In this document: positions 6,000 through 6,330 of the stretch, in pieces | How the letters are laid out: each line of letters begins with the position of its first letter | How positions within the stretch are numbered: the stretch's first letter is position 1 | NCBI GenBank assembly: GCA_003650255.1 | Contig: QMOP01000082.1 | Location: forward strand, 1 to 6,330 | Direction: 5' to 3' | DNA length: 6,330 nucleotides | Source of the DNA: Caldisericota bacterium | GTDB taxonomy: Bacteria > CG03 > B21-G15 | Program-made: the position numbers and the translations under genes | Notes under the pieces: generated by a model | The model's database searches: none | What the model saw: the letters and a program-made list of their open reading frames with translations, nothing else | What the model was told of the DNA's origin: nothing

Positions 6000-6330
6000 A
6001 TGTTGAAAAAGCAAAATTTAAGGATTCTTGATGCAAATTTTAACAGAGCAAGGGAAGGATTACGGGTGGTTGAAGATATTCTAAGATACGGAAAAAATAA
6101 AGAGGATTTATTTAAAAAAATTAAAAATATAAGACATAGACTAAGTTCAATTATGTTTAAATACTATCCACTTCTTGTTAAATCAAGAAACATAAAAGAG
6201 GATCCCGGTTATTTTGAGAAGGAAAAAGGAAGAAGAAAAAATCTGAATGATATTTTAAAGTTCAACATTTTCAGAGTTGAAGAAGCAATGAGGGTAATTG
6301 AGGAGATAATGAAGTTAGAAGATTCCAATC
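6000..6330 (+). CDS. ThiD2-type domain protein, probable N-terminal part of a thiamine-phosphate synthase (ThiE) fusion, truncated by window edge
   Basis: The frame opens at ATG 6000-6002 and stays open for 110 codons to the right edge. The opening RILDANFNRAREGLRVVEDI (8-27), then IRHRL (44-48) and EDPG (67-70), and finally FRVEEAMRVIEEIMKLED (91-108) are the signature of the helical domain often found in front of ThiE and named ThiD2. ThiD2 is a hydroxymethylpyrimidine-phosphate kinase with no HMP kinase activity. ThiE joins the resulting pyrimidine diphosphate to thiazole phosphate to give thiamine phosphate in the cytoplasm. Only the ThiD2 region is visible, so a stand-alone ThiD2 is equally allowed. 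The gene diverges from the sprA-like gene with a 66-base gap and no Shine-Dalgarno. An in-frame TTG directly follows the ATG, but ATG is the better start. No TPP riboswitch can fit in the gap. Confidence 0.88.
   Translation, partial: MLKKQNLRILDANFNRAREGLRVVEDILRYGKNKEDLFKKIKNIRHRLSSIMFKYYPLLVKSRNIKEDPGYFEKEKGRRKNLNDILKFNIFRVEEAMRVIEEIMKLEDSN

Overview
This AT-rich window (hand counts: 28.5% GC in comF, about 37% in the yjbQ fragment) carries four protein-coding genes and almost no non-coding DNA. One very large gene dominates. It encodes a 1,662-residue secreted outer-membrane protein that I recognise as a compact member of the SprA family. In Bacteroidota, SprA (also Sov) is the outer-membrane channel of the type IX secretion system. 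The host is therefore probably a Gram-negative bacterium of the Fibrobacterota-Chlorobiota-Bacteroidota superphylum or a related candidate lineage such as WOR-3. The Lys/Glu/Ile-rich proteins, purine-rich sense strand and low GC would suit a thermophile. The taxonomic assignment is inference.

Layout, left to right. At 1-252 (minus) is the N-terminal part of a YjbQ/UPF0047 protein. At 301-945 (minus) is a complete ComF-family phosphoribosyltransferase. At 945-5933 (minus) is the SprA-like giant. At 5934-5999 is a 66-base divergent intergenic region. At 6000-6330 (plus) is the start of a thiamine gene encoding a ThiD2-type domain, which in many bacteria is the N-terminal half of a ThiE fusion. 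No tRNA, rRNA, mobile element, CRISPR array or convincing terminator is visible.

The three minus-strand genes look like one transcription unit, sprA-like > comF > yjbQ. The sprA stop and comF start share one base (TAATG), and only 48 bases separate comF from yjbQ. That gap holds a strong Shine-Dalgarno and possibly a weak internal promoter. The 66-base divergent region holds two back-to-back promoter-like elements whose -35 hexamers overlap on the near-palindrome TTGACAA. Each -10 lies only 7-8 bases before its start codon, and neither start has a Shine-Dalgarno, so both messages may be leaderless.

Functionally, the unit pairs an outer-membrane translocon-like barrel with ComF, a family known for DNA-uptake roles. 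Two thiamine-linked families, YjbQ and ThiD2/ThiE, flank it. Whether these pairings are functional or just compact-genome packing cannot be decided from this window.
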